Shown: positions 1 to 35,900 of the stretch, in pieces
Position numbering within the stretch: position 1 is the first letter of the stretch
How the letters are laid out: every line of letters begins with the position of its first letter
Assembly (NCBI RefSeq): GCF_029227915.1
Contig: NC_079879.1
Coordinates: 2,542,001 to 2,606,000, forward strand
Source: Hydractinia symbiolongicarpus
Lineage: Eukaryota > Cnidaria > Hydrozoa > Anthoathecata > Hydractiniidae
Direction: 5' to 3'
Length of the DNA: 64,000 nucleotides
The notes under the pieces: generated by a model
What the model was told of the DNA's origin: nothing
The model's database searches: none
The model's input: the letters and a program-made list of their open reading frames with translations, nothing else
Program-made: the position numbers and the translations under genes

Positions 1-1
1 T

Positions 2-2438
2 GAAAAACTAAAGCAAGAGAATGATATTTTAAAAAAGGAAAGGGAAGATTTAAAGCATGTGAGACAACATGTTATTTGTTTGCTCGATGTTCGAAAAATG
101 CTTGAAATCAATTTTTACCTCTTTTAACAGATTGTATTGAATGCTATTTACAGTACCATTTACACAATTATTTGCATCTCCTATTGTTTCAGATCTACAA
201 ATGCAGTGTGAGAAAGATTTGTAATGATTTCTGAATATTGTAATTAAATTTCGTGTGAAAATTTTAAAGCTGCATACGTTGAATGTTGTTTTGGTGAAAT
301 TGGACTTTTCAGCTTTTATCATGCTCAGCTTTGCTTTTACTAAGTGTCAAACAAAACTTTATAATTCCAAGGAACAGTTTTGAGTTTTTAACTTACCACC
401 TACCACTGTCATCGTATACTTCTTTTTTGTAGTCACTGGAAAAGCGTCACAAAAAAATGAATCGACTGCATTATGAATTTCTAAGTAAACAAAAATTGTT
501 TGATGAAGATAAGTTGCAACAGAAGGAAACTTTAACTTTGTTAAAAGAAGAATTGCAAGAAAAAAGCGTTACTATTTCAAAGGTAACCATCACATAATGC
601 TTAATTGTTTTAAGCATTACAATGCTGTATCGTAGGTTGTTCTTTTTTTAATTAAATTTCAAGTCAATATCTTCTAACACACCGAAGCAGCAAATTTGTG
701 TGAATTAACAGGAATTCGAAATGTGTAGTGTAAAATGAAAGAGTTAGATAGTTAGGGGACTGAGTAATTCGCTCTGAGTAGCGAATAATCAAAATTAAAA
801 CTGTGTTCGAATTATTTTCTGTGTTAAATAATATTAAATCTAACCATTCTGTCGCTGCACTCAGCAGGTTGTGGATATAGAAACTGAACTGTGACCATGT
901 TCCCATTATATTGGGTATATTTTACAACGGTATGAAAATAGATCAAACTAGTCGTAAGCCCGTGGAAAAATCCACGGGTTCATCCGTCCTTTTTATACCG
1001 CATTGCGTGCGTCTCGCTACCTGCGAAGAAAAGCTACCATTTTGCGTGACAAACAGACGGACGGACGGACGGACGGACAGACGTATACAGGCATTATAAT
1101 ATAGATAAGTGTTACTTTTTTTACACATTTCCCCCTAATCATGCAGATGGAAACAGTTAACCAGCATACTTTTGCACCAATATCTTTTTTATTTATTTGT
1201 TCAATTTTTGTTTATTTTTATTATTATGTCATGTATACCACTATACATTAGAGCGCAACACCCCAAAAATTATGCTACTTTTACACTGAGTTATGCATGG
1301 TTAAATCAGCAAAAAATCTATTTTTATGCGCATTTTTGTGACACGCCTTTTTGAAGCCCCGAAGTCCTGCAATTTAATTTAAAATGTCACAAATGATATT
1401 TGGTGTGCTGGAAACATGGCCTGTAGTCGACTACAAAAGTTTGATAGATTTTTCCTAATTTTTCTTGTAATAGCTTTCTGCAAGGTCTCAAGAATTGCTG
1501 GAAAATAACCTTGACTTACAACAAGATCTCATTAAGGTACGGATTAGGATCTCGTTTTTAACACTTCTGTTAACATTTTGTTTAATCAAGGAAAGTACAA
1601 AAGATGAATTGATTTTTGTGTTATTTAAAGCAAGTTTCATAAGACCAATTAAAAAAACTTTCTATCGCTTTTTGGCTTGCTAGTTAATTTTTGTGTATTT
1701 AATGCTGTAGTGCCGACTTCTATTTATAGTATAAAGAAACATATACAGAAGAATATCAAGTAAAGCTGAAGTCATTATTTAAAGAGGTAAAAGGGGAATC
1801 ACTATAGAAAACATAATATACACTATAGTTACAACCATGAGCTAGAAGAATAATACATGTTTGTTTTTTAAACTTTCCTACTGGTAATTAGAAGCATTTA
1901 TTACACTTAGCTTAAATTGACCTGTTGTCATTTCTCTGTCTGTTCTAAGCACTAGTATACCACTTCAGCATCATTTTTAAACTGTTGTTTGATTTTCAAC
2001 TGTACTGATTTAGATATCTCATTGTTCTGATGATGTTGGGTCATTTGTTACGTTATGTGCTTCTAGAATGAAAGGAAATGACCCTAGTTTAAATGCATTA
2101 CTTGGTTTACAAGGTAATTGATCAATTAAATATAAGCATGTCAAATTATTACCATTCTACCTAGGTGTTCCTGATATATATTCTTGAATAGATTGGACAT
2201 GTCTTAGTAGTTATCGAATTATGTACTTTTTTGAGTACATGTTTTTCGTCTTGTTTCAGATTCACCGGACAAAAGTAGTGCTCGTCTACCAGGCGAATGC
2301 GAAACAACAGATTTAGAAGCAGTAAAATTAAAACTTGAATTATTAGGTGGTATACGAAGCCATATCGAGGAGTTACGACAGATGCTCTCAGAACAATATG
2401 CACAAGAAATTGGTGATAACATGTGTGTCACTCAATAG
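2..2438 (+). CDS. Coiled-coil protein, 3' end of gene (six exons seen; perhaps CEP85-like)
   Basis: Partial gene entering from the left edge. Exons joined in phase: 2-58, 433-582, 1474-1536, 1730-1786, 2014-2113 and 2260-2438, each with AG/GT borders; the stop is TAG at 2436-2438. The visible 202 or so residues are first a Lys/Glu/Leu-rich heptad-like coiled coil (EKRHKKMNRLHYEF, then LLENNLDLQQDLIK), then a short Ser/Asp-rich linker, then a second helical stretch (IRSHIEELRQMLSEQYAQE). The protein ends in IGDNMCVTQ. CVTQ fits a CaaX box with a farnesyl-type final Gln, but the same tail may instead be a conserved family C-terminus: from memory it resembles the end of the centrosomal CEP85/CEP85L proteins. 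The exon structure is well supported; the family name is a guess and the N-terminus lies outside the window. Confidence 0.72.
941..1090 (+). repeat. Dispersed short repeat, copy 1 (with GACG microsatellite tail)
   Basis: A block beginning with CTAGTCGTAAGCCCGTGG and ending in a (GGAC)n run at about 1056-1083. A second copy lies in opposite orientation at 54849-54958, and a divergent third may lie near 18334-18520. The start contains a small hairpin (CCCGTGG/CCACGGG). The block sits in an intron of the coiled-coil gene. No coding content; probably a MITE- or SINE-like family. Confidence 0.7.
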
Positions 2439-3612
2439 AAAATCGTATTTGATTTTCTTACAAAGCTCCAGTTTCTTCTTAGAATTTGTCTTTTCTGTTG
2501 GTCATAGGTTAGACATAGAGTAGTTAGATTTTTTTATCTGTCATATTTTTTTACATTTTTGTTTGTGGAAAACAAAGTTCTGTTTTTATGTTAATTTGTG
2601 TTTGGAGTATTATGAGAGGATCAATGAGGTGGTGTGTAGTAATGCATAGACATTTAATTGTTAATCTGTTCGTAACAGTAGGATGGGGTTGTAATTCTTT
2701 ATGTTACGTTTGAATTACGTTATTTTGATAAGAGTTTTGTATTGCATTTTTCAGTAAAAACGGAGATAAAGAATTTTACAAAAGAGTTTGAAACATGGGA
2801 GCATTAAATATTACTTCATTTTTAGTCTACGTTATTTATAAATCAGCAATTTCTTTATTTAGGCTTGCGTTCGATTTTTTGGTATTGGATGTATGATGTA
2901 TATATGTGTATGTCAAGAGTTTTGTTATGAGATTTGTAGATATCATTAATTTATTATTTAAATTAATTTATTTTTAAAAGTTTTGTTGAAGCCATAGAAT
3001 AGATGGAATGATAGGAATTCTTGTTTAATTTTACCACTGAATAGTAAAGTGTTTTTGGTGAATTATGAAGCTGACTTTAATCTTCAATCTATTAGATATT
3101 TCTTTGAGATATGCATGTGCCATAACGTTTCGTCAATTTCGTATCCGATGTTGCTTTTGCGTAACTGGTGTGAAGACCTGAAATTTTAATCACTTGTAGA
3201 ATATAATTTAATTCAGTAAAATGGACCTTATGTGCTTAAGTATCTTGCTGTAACAAAGCTAAGTAAATGATTCACAGGTTTCACCGCTATTTACCAGGTC
3301 ATTCTCCGTACAATATAATCATGTGTTCTAGATAAAGTCATACTTCTTGTTATAATGTTATAAACCTCCAAGAAATGGAAATGCGGAAAAAGGTTTTCCA
3401 ATTGCAATTAGCAATGCTTTTTCTCTTCCATTCTTGTTTTTCTAAGTGATTAACTATAATTCTTGTGGAGGCCGACGACCAGCAAATAATTATAAAATAT
3501 GGCCTAAGTTAGTTACTGTCATGGTTAAAATGCATGTAACACTGGAATCACTTGAAGGTTTAATTGAAGTTAATAATGTGTTTTATTTGTGTTTGTTAGT
3601 GTATAAAGCAAG
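2439..3612. other. Intergenic region between coiled-coil gene and PRELI gene
   Basis: AT-rich sequence with no ORF of coding character. The first part is presumably 3' UTR of the coiled-coil gene and the last part the promoter and 5' UTR of the PRELI gene. I could not locate a convincing TATA box or a unique polyadenylation signal. Confidence 0.5.
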
Positions 3613-4161
3613 ATGAAGTTTTGCGAAACGTCATCAAATATAAAATACAAGTGGGATCACTTATGTTCGATGTTTTACAAGCGATATCCTAACCCTTACA
3701 GTAAACACGTACTGTCAGAAGACGTTCTTTCAAGGCACGTTGAAAATAACATTTTAAAAACGATTCGAATATATTCAAAAACCAACGAGACACCTTCCTG
3801 GTTGCAAAGAATTTTACCTACAGCAACTGCGTACATTCTGGAAGAATCGCATGTTGATATTGAAACAAAGACCATTGTTACCTATACGAAGAATTTAACC
3901 CTAACAACTTTTTTAAAGGTGGAAGAAAAATCTATTTTTAAAATATCCAATGATAATAAGGACTGGACGTCAGTTAGGAGACAATCTTGGATTAGCAGTA
4001 GTTTTTATGGACTGTGCCATGCGTTTGAATCGTTTGGTGCTAAGCGATATATTTCTAACATTCAAAGAATGGATAATGGTTTTGAAAGTGTACTACAGAA
4101 AAACAATCATTACTCAACAGGACAATCAACTTTTCCATTACCAATATCTAGTAATATGTAA
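3613..4161 (+). CDS. PRELID1: PRELI/MSF1-domain mitochondrial intermembrane-space lipid transfer protein (PRELID1-like)
   Basis: Intronless 182-residue ORF. The PRELI/MSF1 domain fills nearly the whole protein: an N-terminal strand, the family signature RYPNPYSKHVLSEDV at residues 24-38, a central NETPSWLQRILP segment matching the family's R-x-P-x-W region, and a RRQSWISSS motif near residue 130. PRELID1 proteins pair with TRIAP1 in the mitochondrial intermembrane space and move phosphatidic acid to the inner membrane for cardiolipin synthesis. The PNPYSKHVL version of the signature points to PRELID1 rather than PRELID2 or PRELID3. The protein lacks the long charged C-terminal tail of vertebrate PRELID1. 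Lack of introns, among intron-rich neighbours, could mean an old retrocopy, but the frame is fully open with no damage. TFB1M starts about 600 bp downstream on the same strand. Confidence 0.88.
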   Translation: MKFCETSSNIKYKWDHLCSMFYKRYPNPYSKHVLSEDVLSRHVENNILKTIRIYSKTNETPSWLQRILPTATAYILEESHVDIETKTIVTYTKNLTLTTFLKVEEKSIFKISNDNKDWTSVRRQSWISSSFYGLCHAFESFGAKRYISNIQRMDNGFESVLQKNNHYSTGQSTFPLPISSNM

Positions 4162-4762
4162 AATATTGTTATATTGAAGAATTGTTTCTATGTACCCATG
4201 TTTTTTTTATGAGGATGCTAAATATCCTGATAATGCATCCAATGACTAAAAGCGATCAATTAAAGTTCCTTTTTTTTCAGGAATTTAACATGTATTCTAT
4301 TTTGCAAAGTTTCTTTAATTCCATTACTATTAAATTTGTTTGTTTGCTTTTTTTTGTTTTGTTTTGATTTTGTACAGGTCTTGAGAGAGGTATATGGAAC
4401 AACAACTTTTTAGGATATCGTCTATTATTTTTTACATTGAAATAACACTTGCAACTGCTTTATCGTATTGACTTGTTATTTTTCACCCTCCTTATTTGTA
4501 TAGATTGTCATACGTTTACTTGGTACTTTAAGTTGTCCTGTGGTTTAATATTTCAAATAATGTCCCCTTGCCATCCTCTTGAGTTGTGGTTAGGAAAGTT
4601 TTCTACTCAGTGAAATTTACGTCTACCTACTTATCTGTTCTCTTCGTATATTGTAATATTTGACTTTCACTGGCGACCTTATTGATGTTGTTGTTTGTGT
4701 TCATAAACATTTCCAAAGCAACCAAGTATTTTCTGATGGTAGTTTTCTATATTTTTTATTAG

Positions 4763-27744
<22,982 letters not shown>

Positions 27745-29954
27745 ACTTGCCCGTGTAACCAGCCATACAGAAAAGTCGTAGCCAGAAGGAAAAACCCACT
27801 TGCATGATACACCAGCGTGGCCATTTAAGAAAATCACGTGTTATTACTTGTTCTGATGGTGTGGGGAATGATCTTGTTAATTAAAAGTTTTATGCTTGGT
27901 TATTTATATCAGGAGATAATTTGTTTAATTAGTTGTGCAGAACAATTGTGGCACAGAACTTTGACTACGAGGATTCGCAAAAGCTATTTTATCGATGGAA
28001 TTTATTTTGTAAAAGGGAAAATACTTTTCTTGAAAAACTACTTGCCGCATGATCTAAAGGTAATAAGAAAATTCCCCTGGACAATAACTTGGTCTTTGCT
28101 TGTGTTTCCTAACCGTCTCGTTCACGATAAATTGATCCAGTGATCGTACAAGTTACGCCGAGAGGATCAAATTGCTCGATGTTTTCACAATTTTCCCACC
28201 CTTCTTTTATTAAAACTTTCCGCATGTTTCACGAACCGTGAAGTTTTTTTTCTTCAAAATATCACTTTTGTATACTAGCTGGTTATTCCCAAGCCCTTTT
28301 GATAAAGAAAAACAATAACACAGGAGTAGGGAAAAATGAGGTCGCCACTGTGGTGGTGCCATATTTATTTTTATATCATATGGATTTTAAAAATTCAAGT
28401 GTGTTCGTTGCTTCGTGAAAAAATTCAGGGGAATGATCAGCCAAGAAATCCTAAATATTATGGATAAACTTTTTTTAAAAAAAAATAAAAGTGTTCAAAA
28501 ATAAATAAATAGAATAATTAACATGGATAGATCTCCTAGGATAAACAAACTTTTGCTAATTAATTTTTAGAAAGGAATACATATGAAAAAAACACTAAAT
28601 AAAATGAAACAAAAAACGTGTTTTTCCCATTCTTATGTTGTTAGTTCTTGTTGCTTAGGAATAATCCATTAGAAGCCAATCGAGCTTTCAACACCTTATT
28701 GTTTCTCCTTCTAAAGACTTATTTATTCATTTCGGTGTCAATCCTATATTATTGGACTTCGTAACATGTTACTTGTGTTTCTATTGGCAATGTTTTTTTC
28801 GTGTTGACTTAACAAAAATGCAGTAAGGATTCAGCTGCCATATTGAAACAAAAGATCGATTTAAAACTGGGAAAATAAACTCCAATTTTTTTCGAGCATT
28901 TTTTTTTCTTATGTCAATAAAAAAGTTTAAGATTTGACATAAAGACGGGGGGTCATGGATTGAAATTGTTTGACGTTTATTAGTTGCTAGTGTTATTGTT
29001 CACCAAGTTAGTTCCCAGGCTAACGATGCACTGAAGCAGCACGTCCATCAAATCTAGCCTGGTTGGTGTATTGGAGATACTTTCCTCTCATGAAGCTTTT
29101 GAGATGTTTTACCAATGATTAATTTTGACTGCTTAATAAATTTGACAAACGCTTGCCAAAATAATTTTGAAGGATTTTCACAATTTGTCACAGTCCAGTC
29201 ACGCCTCTGCATCTATTGTCGTGCAATCCGGGGCGCATAAAAAAATATTAAGAATTATTATTACTGAGAAACTTTTATATAATTAGAATTGGGATCCTAA
29301 TGTTACCTTACGGTATTTAAGGATTTGACAAATATAAATGGTGTATAAGTTCAATAATATTTTGGTTTAATTTCTGTTTTTCAATACGTTACCTTTGTTT
29401 AATCACCCGTCTTGGTGTAAGGATTTTCAAGTGGGAAGTTAAATATTACCACCTGAAAAAAGTAGCGAGGCGTGCTTTCTTATTGATAGAAGCAAGACAG
29501 GTGGCTAATTTTATGGTTCGGTGAGCTCTGCTCCTTTGCTCCGATGGTGTGCGCAATAGGATTGAACGTAATTTACGCCGGGGGTTGAGCTTTTAAAAAG
29601 TTTTTAATTGTACACTTGGGGAATTTTAAAAGTGAAGGAAAAATTTCGGAAAAACTCACTAATTCTAATTTTGTAGAAATAATACAATAACAGGTTTTTT
29701 CTTTCTTTGGGGATTAAGAAGTTACACTCCTTAAAGCAGCAGTTAATAAACTTAACATTTTTCTTTATTTACGTTAACGAACCCCCGGTAACAACAAAGT
29801 TAGATGTTCAATTTTTTTCTGTTACCCCGGCTTTTAAAAATACAATACAAATTTATTAATTCGTTGGATCCTTAGGATTAACTTGGATAGCTGTATCCTC
29901 TGTGGCCGGCAGGGTTATTTTAAGATATATTAAACAGGAAGATGAGAAAAAATT
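27745..29954. other. TFB1M 3' UTR and intergenic region
   Basis: The first few hundred bases are probably 3' UTR of TFB1M; an AATAAA at 28484-28489 is one possible polyadenylation signal. A 101-codon ORF at 27838 has no recognisable features. The rest is AT-rich with nothing identified until the zinc-finger gene starts at 29955. Confidence 0.45.
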
Positions 29955-32900
29955 ATGGAAGAGTTGGATAACCGAGTTAATATCATAAAAGAAAACAGAT
30001 GCAAAACGATGAAGTACGAAGGCTTGGAATGTGTGGAAGTAGACAGTATAGTCGACACCAGAATTGGAAAGGTTAGCGATTGTGTTTATATATTTTTATT
30101 AAAATTCAGTTGATGTTTATTTTTGCGGAAACAAAAAGAGAGAAAGTTGTGTTAGAAATTCTCAGCTGTGAGCCTAGCCGTAAGTGTGTACATTTGATCA
30201 TGGATATAAATAAAGTTAATGTAGCTAGATATAAACTATGTATGGGTATTAAATTATAAATGTATATGAAAATATTGCAAGTGGGTCTTTCGAAGATTAA
30301 GATCTTGTTGCGTATCTAAACGCGAAAGTAAAAGTACGAATTAAAAAGTTTAACTTTTGAAAAGATTTTCTACTTTCAACTTTTATTAAAATAATTAAAC
30401 GGTCATTATATATTTTTTTCGTCAGTAAAAGCAATTATGTATTCTTAAATAATGCCATTGTGTTCGTGAAAAGGGAAGTGATTAAAACTCAGGGAATATA
30501 TAAAACAGTTTCATTTTTAGCTATAAAATGTTTGGACAAAAGTGTCCGATGTTTTTTTTACTACCTGGGACACGAAGATTACTTCAGATTTGTGATATGA
30601 AGAAGCATTGTACAAATTTCGCTAATGTTACAAATTTTTGACAGTAAATATATTCGTATAATATTTTCTTAGTATTCTATTTGGAAAATTGCATTAAAAA
30701 AAACATTTTGTAATGTTCTTTAATATCTAATTACGTTCTAAATTTTGAAGTCTGTGAACTGGTATTATATTGTTCAGCCCTGATTATTATAACGTGGCGC
30801 CTGCTTAATAATAATTACGCATCTTTGTGCACGAAGTGATGGGTTATGTCATTTTTATTTTATTGTACTTAACGTTTCTTGGTAGCAAAAAAACGCACCC
30901 ATTGTACGATTTTGAGGCTGAGATTTTGCTTACAATACGCGGCGTAACAATAGAATATGATCAGCCTGATAAAGGATTTGAAGTTTAGAATTACTAGCTA
31001 AAAACAATTATTTTCGATCAACTTTTTCTCTGTTTATATTAGATATACATATATGTTTTTACAAAAAGATAACTTGGACACAATCTATTTCACCAATCCT
31101 ATGAAATCTTCATCACCATCTATAAATTTCACCCTCTAATTTCCTCTTTTTTAAAAGAAAAAAACGAAAAAAAATTAGAACTGAAAATGTGTTGAAAAAA
31201 CAAGCACATCCTACCTAGTAAATATATAAGCATAGATTTATGTTTTTATTCTTTCTGTTGAGCATTGTACAGGCTGCTACAAGTTTAATAAGAGTAACTT
31301 TATAAGAACAACTTTATAAGAACAACTGAAAATAGCTGACAGAACAACTGTTGCATTTTTTTCAATTTTAAATTTTAGTTTGAAATTTTTTGTAACGTAG
31401 TAAAATAATGCTCAGGATATGAGAACAAAAAAACACCTCAGGTTAAAGTGAAATTTCTGTGTTTTTTTTGTATATATAAAGTATATGTCAAGTGATTAGG
31501 ATGCTACTGCTAATAACGAATCTGTTAACTTATTCTTTCATTTTGGTGTCTTGGCATTTGACATTGCATCATACTTGATACGTGTGGTCAGTGTTCTTTT
31601 TTCTCTAATTACAAAATTTCTCCTCTAAAACTTCTGAAGTTTACCTTGGCAGCACTTCAAGTGAGTTTGCATAAGGGAATCGGATATCCCTTAACTTGAC
31701 ATAATGAGGGACACTTTGTTGTGATATGTTTTTTCAAGTCTCCATTGGAATTCTAAACTTTCAAAAGTGGAATGTAGTGCACGTAATTTGTTGGTTTTCT
31801 TCTAGAATGATTCAGAAGCAAAGGATTGTTGCTATAGCGACTATATATCTTCTTTCAACAATTTCAATTTTTTCAGCAATCTATCTTTTTTATTTTTCAT
31901 ATTTTTTAATTGACTCTTATTTTAATCATAAACAAAAAAAGTTTTTACTTAACTTTCTGCAAAATTTCATTAATATAATGTTAAAAAAATAAGGGTTCAT
32001 TCTCGCTAGTAGAAAGATAATTTGTGGTGGTGTTAAAAGTCTTTTTTATGCCAAAAATAAACATAGGTGATTCTTAACATATTCTTAATTTTTTTAGAGT
32101 GCAATTGAAGTAGAATTTTAATTTCAAGTATAAAAAAAATTAAATATATTCGTCTATCTGTTACTCTTTACTTGTTTTTGTTATTTATCTCCTTCTATCC
32201 TTTCTCCATATTAGTGATATGTTAAAAACATTTTTTTGATTAGTTCTTAAATTTGTTTTTAACTCCGTTAATCCAAATATTAGACGATATTTATAGGACG
32301 ACTTTTTCTGTTTATTTATTTCTAATTTTGTTTATCTTTCATAGATCTGTCTTTGTTGAAATTACTCATATTGCGTAGTTATGAGTCGGGATTATCCGAA
32401 GTATCAATGAGCTTTTTTTGGTGTGTTGATAAATAACATTCCTTCGTTACATTTTTAACACTTGTTTATTACTTCATATATTTCCAATAGGATTGCATAA
32501 ATTTGAATCCGAAATCAAATATATTATCCGTCTGACGGCCATTTTATTTTATTTTACTCAATTCTTTTTCTAAAATTTTAATTTTGATTTATATATACAA
32601 ACACATTGTTTTATACATATCCTCTTAATGCCTTTATCTTTGTATTAATACGTATTTTTCGTACTAATTATAAACACAATGTATTTCTTTCGAATTTTAA
32701 TTTTTTTTTATACAGATGTTTTTTTAATCAAACTATATATAATTATAACCTATATTTTTTATCTTTTTATAGGATCAAAAAAGATATTATTTTGTCTGTT
32801 TTAAAAGCTGGATAGCTGAAGAAAAATTACTTGACTATGAAGATTTGATAAAACAGTTTTGGAAACAGAAACATGGACATGAGGTATATGCAATTAGTTT

Positions 32901-35900
32901 AAAATTCTCTCATCATTAACTTTACTGAGTGGGGTTGGGCAACAAAATGCGTTCCCCATATTATGTTCTAAGAATTAGCACTAGCTATGACATAAGAACT
33001 TAAAGTGTCTCTAACAAGCATCTTTTGACATCATAATTATTATTTGCGCAATCAGCCAAAAACTGTTAAATATGACTGTCCTAAAAATATGAATATGAGT
33101 ACGCAAAAAAGCTTAGGGATAAATATTTTGTTTCAGGCAGATAGAAATAATTAAATGAAATAAATGATGAATGTTTGTGATTGGGAAACTTTATTAAAGG
33201 AATTATTAAGAAACCCCGATATAGTGAACCAAATTCCCCATGGAGTTAGCATTAAGAAACCCTCTATATAACAACCCCCCATCCCAACCACCCCCCCCCC
33301 CCCCCCCTTATTATCCTCCAATAACGAACCATATTTCGTACCCCGAGCTCAAAAAACCTTGGTAACGAACAGTACAGAAAATAGAAAAAACATTAGGATC
33401 CAGAAAAATTCTCCTATCATGATGATACCTTAAGTAGATAAATTTTGGCGAGGATTAAATTTGACGAATTTCGGCGAAATTCGTCAAATTAAATAATACC
33501 CGCTAAAATTTTGATAACTGACTATTCGCCAAATTAAATAGTTGCCAAATTTAACATAATTTACCGTTCGCCAAATTAAATCCCGCCAAATTTAAAAAAA
33601 ATACAATTTTTTTTAATTAAGAAAAGAAAAATGTTTTTTTTTCCCGAAAAAGCGAATTTTTTTTTTTATATTCACAACAAGTTTTATGAATAAAATTCAT
33701 TTCTTTGTGTCATTCGCCAAAATCAATTCCCGCTAATATAAACACTTTTTTGTATTTGCCAAATTAAATCCTCCCCTAATTTTATAAAATTTATCCTTCG
33801 CGAAATTAAATCCCCGCCAAATATTCGATTTTGGTCATTCGCCAAATTAAATACTCGCCAAAATTTATCCACTAAGGTAATAGACAATTTTATCCTGGAT
33901 AAGCATCTTCTACATTAGTTACATGGCTTTGAATGTAGCTAATCTAGAAACTTCTGCGCAAACAAAACAACTAATGCTTGTAAAGACATTACATATGCAT
34001 CATGTAAACAAATTTTCGAACGTCTTCTGTTAATTTGAATTCTGGTTTTGGACAGAATCCTAGCTGAGAATACGAATTTAAAGCACACTGAATTTTATTA
34101 TATCGATTATATTATAGTTATATCGAGAGTCCACTGTACCTTGAGGGATTTAATTTTCACGAGAAGTCATTTTCAATATTTCCTGGTTCTTTCAATATTT
34201 GAGGAAAGTGATAATTTCGTTTTGGGATTCTTTATAACTTTAATTCTCCTATCTCTGTTGCAGGATGGACAAAAATTAGAGTATATGAGCGATGAAGAAT
34301 CGCACTCAGATAAGGAAAATAAGTACAAGACACCGGATGATTGTACCTCAAATAGAACACCAACGTTTCCACCAACGTTTGTGTCGAAGGAATTTTCCAG
34401 GGAAAATAATGTTGACCAGTTGCAAAATGAGAATGACTCTGCGATTAGTGATTTGCAAGTTGATGTTTTGCAGACAGATCATGACGATGTCAGTTTGTAT
34501 TCTGATAAATTGTCACCCGCTCAAGAAATATTTGCAAATAAAAGTTACAACAAACTGCCAGAAAACGAAGTTCCTGTTCATGAAACCCAAGGATCAGACG
34601 AAGATGGTGATCTTTCTGATAACACAAATGATGATTCCTCAATGCAACTTAACAATTCAACCGAGTACTCTGATGCGATCATAGCTAATGATGAAAAGTC
34701 AAATAAAGATCTTCTCAGTTATACTAACGAGCAGAAAGACGACTTTCGACCATCTTCTAGTACCAGTGATCATCATCCAATTAAGAAAAGAAAGACGTTG
34801 GATGATATTGTCAGAAAAATATCAGGTACAAATGATCAACCCGCCGAAAAAAGAAGCTGTATTGATGACGTGTTCTCTAATCGTTTGCAAACCTTAGACG
34901 AAACTTTGCTAACCAATGAAGTAAAAGCTGAGGAGAAAGAGCAAGAAGACCTGCAAAAAGAAATGCATGGTGCTGATACATACTTCGAAATACCATCAGG
35001 TAACAGGCTTTCTAACTTCCACCATAGCGTTAGTTTTAAAATTTGTTTAAGTAATTATATACCTCACTTCTTCCTGTATTATAAAGTAACTTTATCACTA
35101 ATATTTTTCCAAATGTTCTTTATTTCTATGCGGTCTAATAAGGCGTTTATACAAGGTTTTTTTAAAGAACAAGCGTGCAGTTTCTACATTCCACATTTTG
35201 TGAAATAACTTTTCCTTCTTTTACTATAACTATTCTAAATATTTTTATTTCGTGAGTTTATCATATTCATCATATTTTTTATACTTAATCCCCAGGTGAC
35301 AAGTTATCTCCAAATACCAACGGAAATGGAAAAAACGTTTATTGGTCTGGCGGAAAAGCATTTAAAAAGTCGAGTCGTGCGTACAAATGCCCCTGCTGTG
35401 ATGCCCAGTGTCCTTCAGAAGAAATGCTTTTTGAACATACGCAAACACACACGACCTTTCCTTGCCAATTCTGTAACGAAGTGCTTCAATCACTGGCCGA
35501 ATACGCTGAACACCAAAAATTGCATAATAACAAATACACTTGCAGGATTTGCAATGATGAGTTCAGAACCATTGCTGGTTTTGAAATGCACAGAATTAGT
35601 GTGCATAAACCAAGACTGAAATATGAAAAATGTCGAATGTGCTCCATGCTTTATTCAGATCCTGTCCAGCTGCGTCGTCACGAGAAGTTGCATCTTCCTC
35701 CCCACCTTAGATCCTCTGATGAAAATGAGCGCCCACCACCTCCACCTTTGTATAGGCGAGAAAACGGTGGCCCTCCTCCTTTGATACAAGATGATATTCG
35801 AGAATTTCCACAGTATCAAAGCAGAAGTGAATCTAATTACGCATGGAATAGTTATCATGATAAACCACGTAACGAGACTCTCCATGAGAGAAATGGGCGT

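Noticed and set aside
664-906. 80-codon - strand ORF in an intron of the coiled-coil gene
   Set aside because: No domain, antisense to a transcribed intron, average composition for random AT-rich sequence.
27838-28143. 101-codon ORF after TFB1M
   Set aside because: Probably in the TFB1M 3' UTR; hydrophobic but without a recognised family or a start context.
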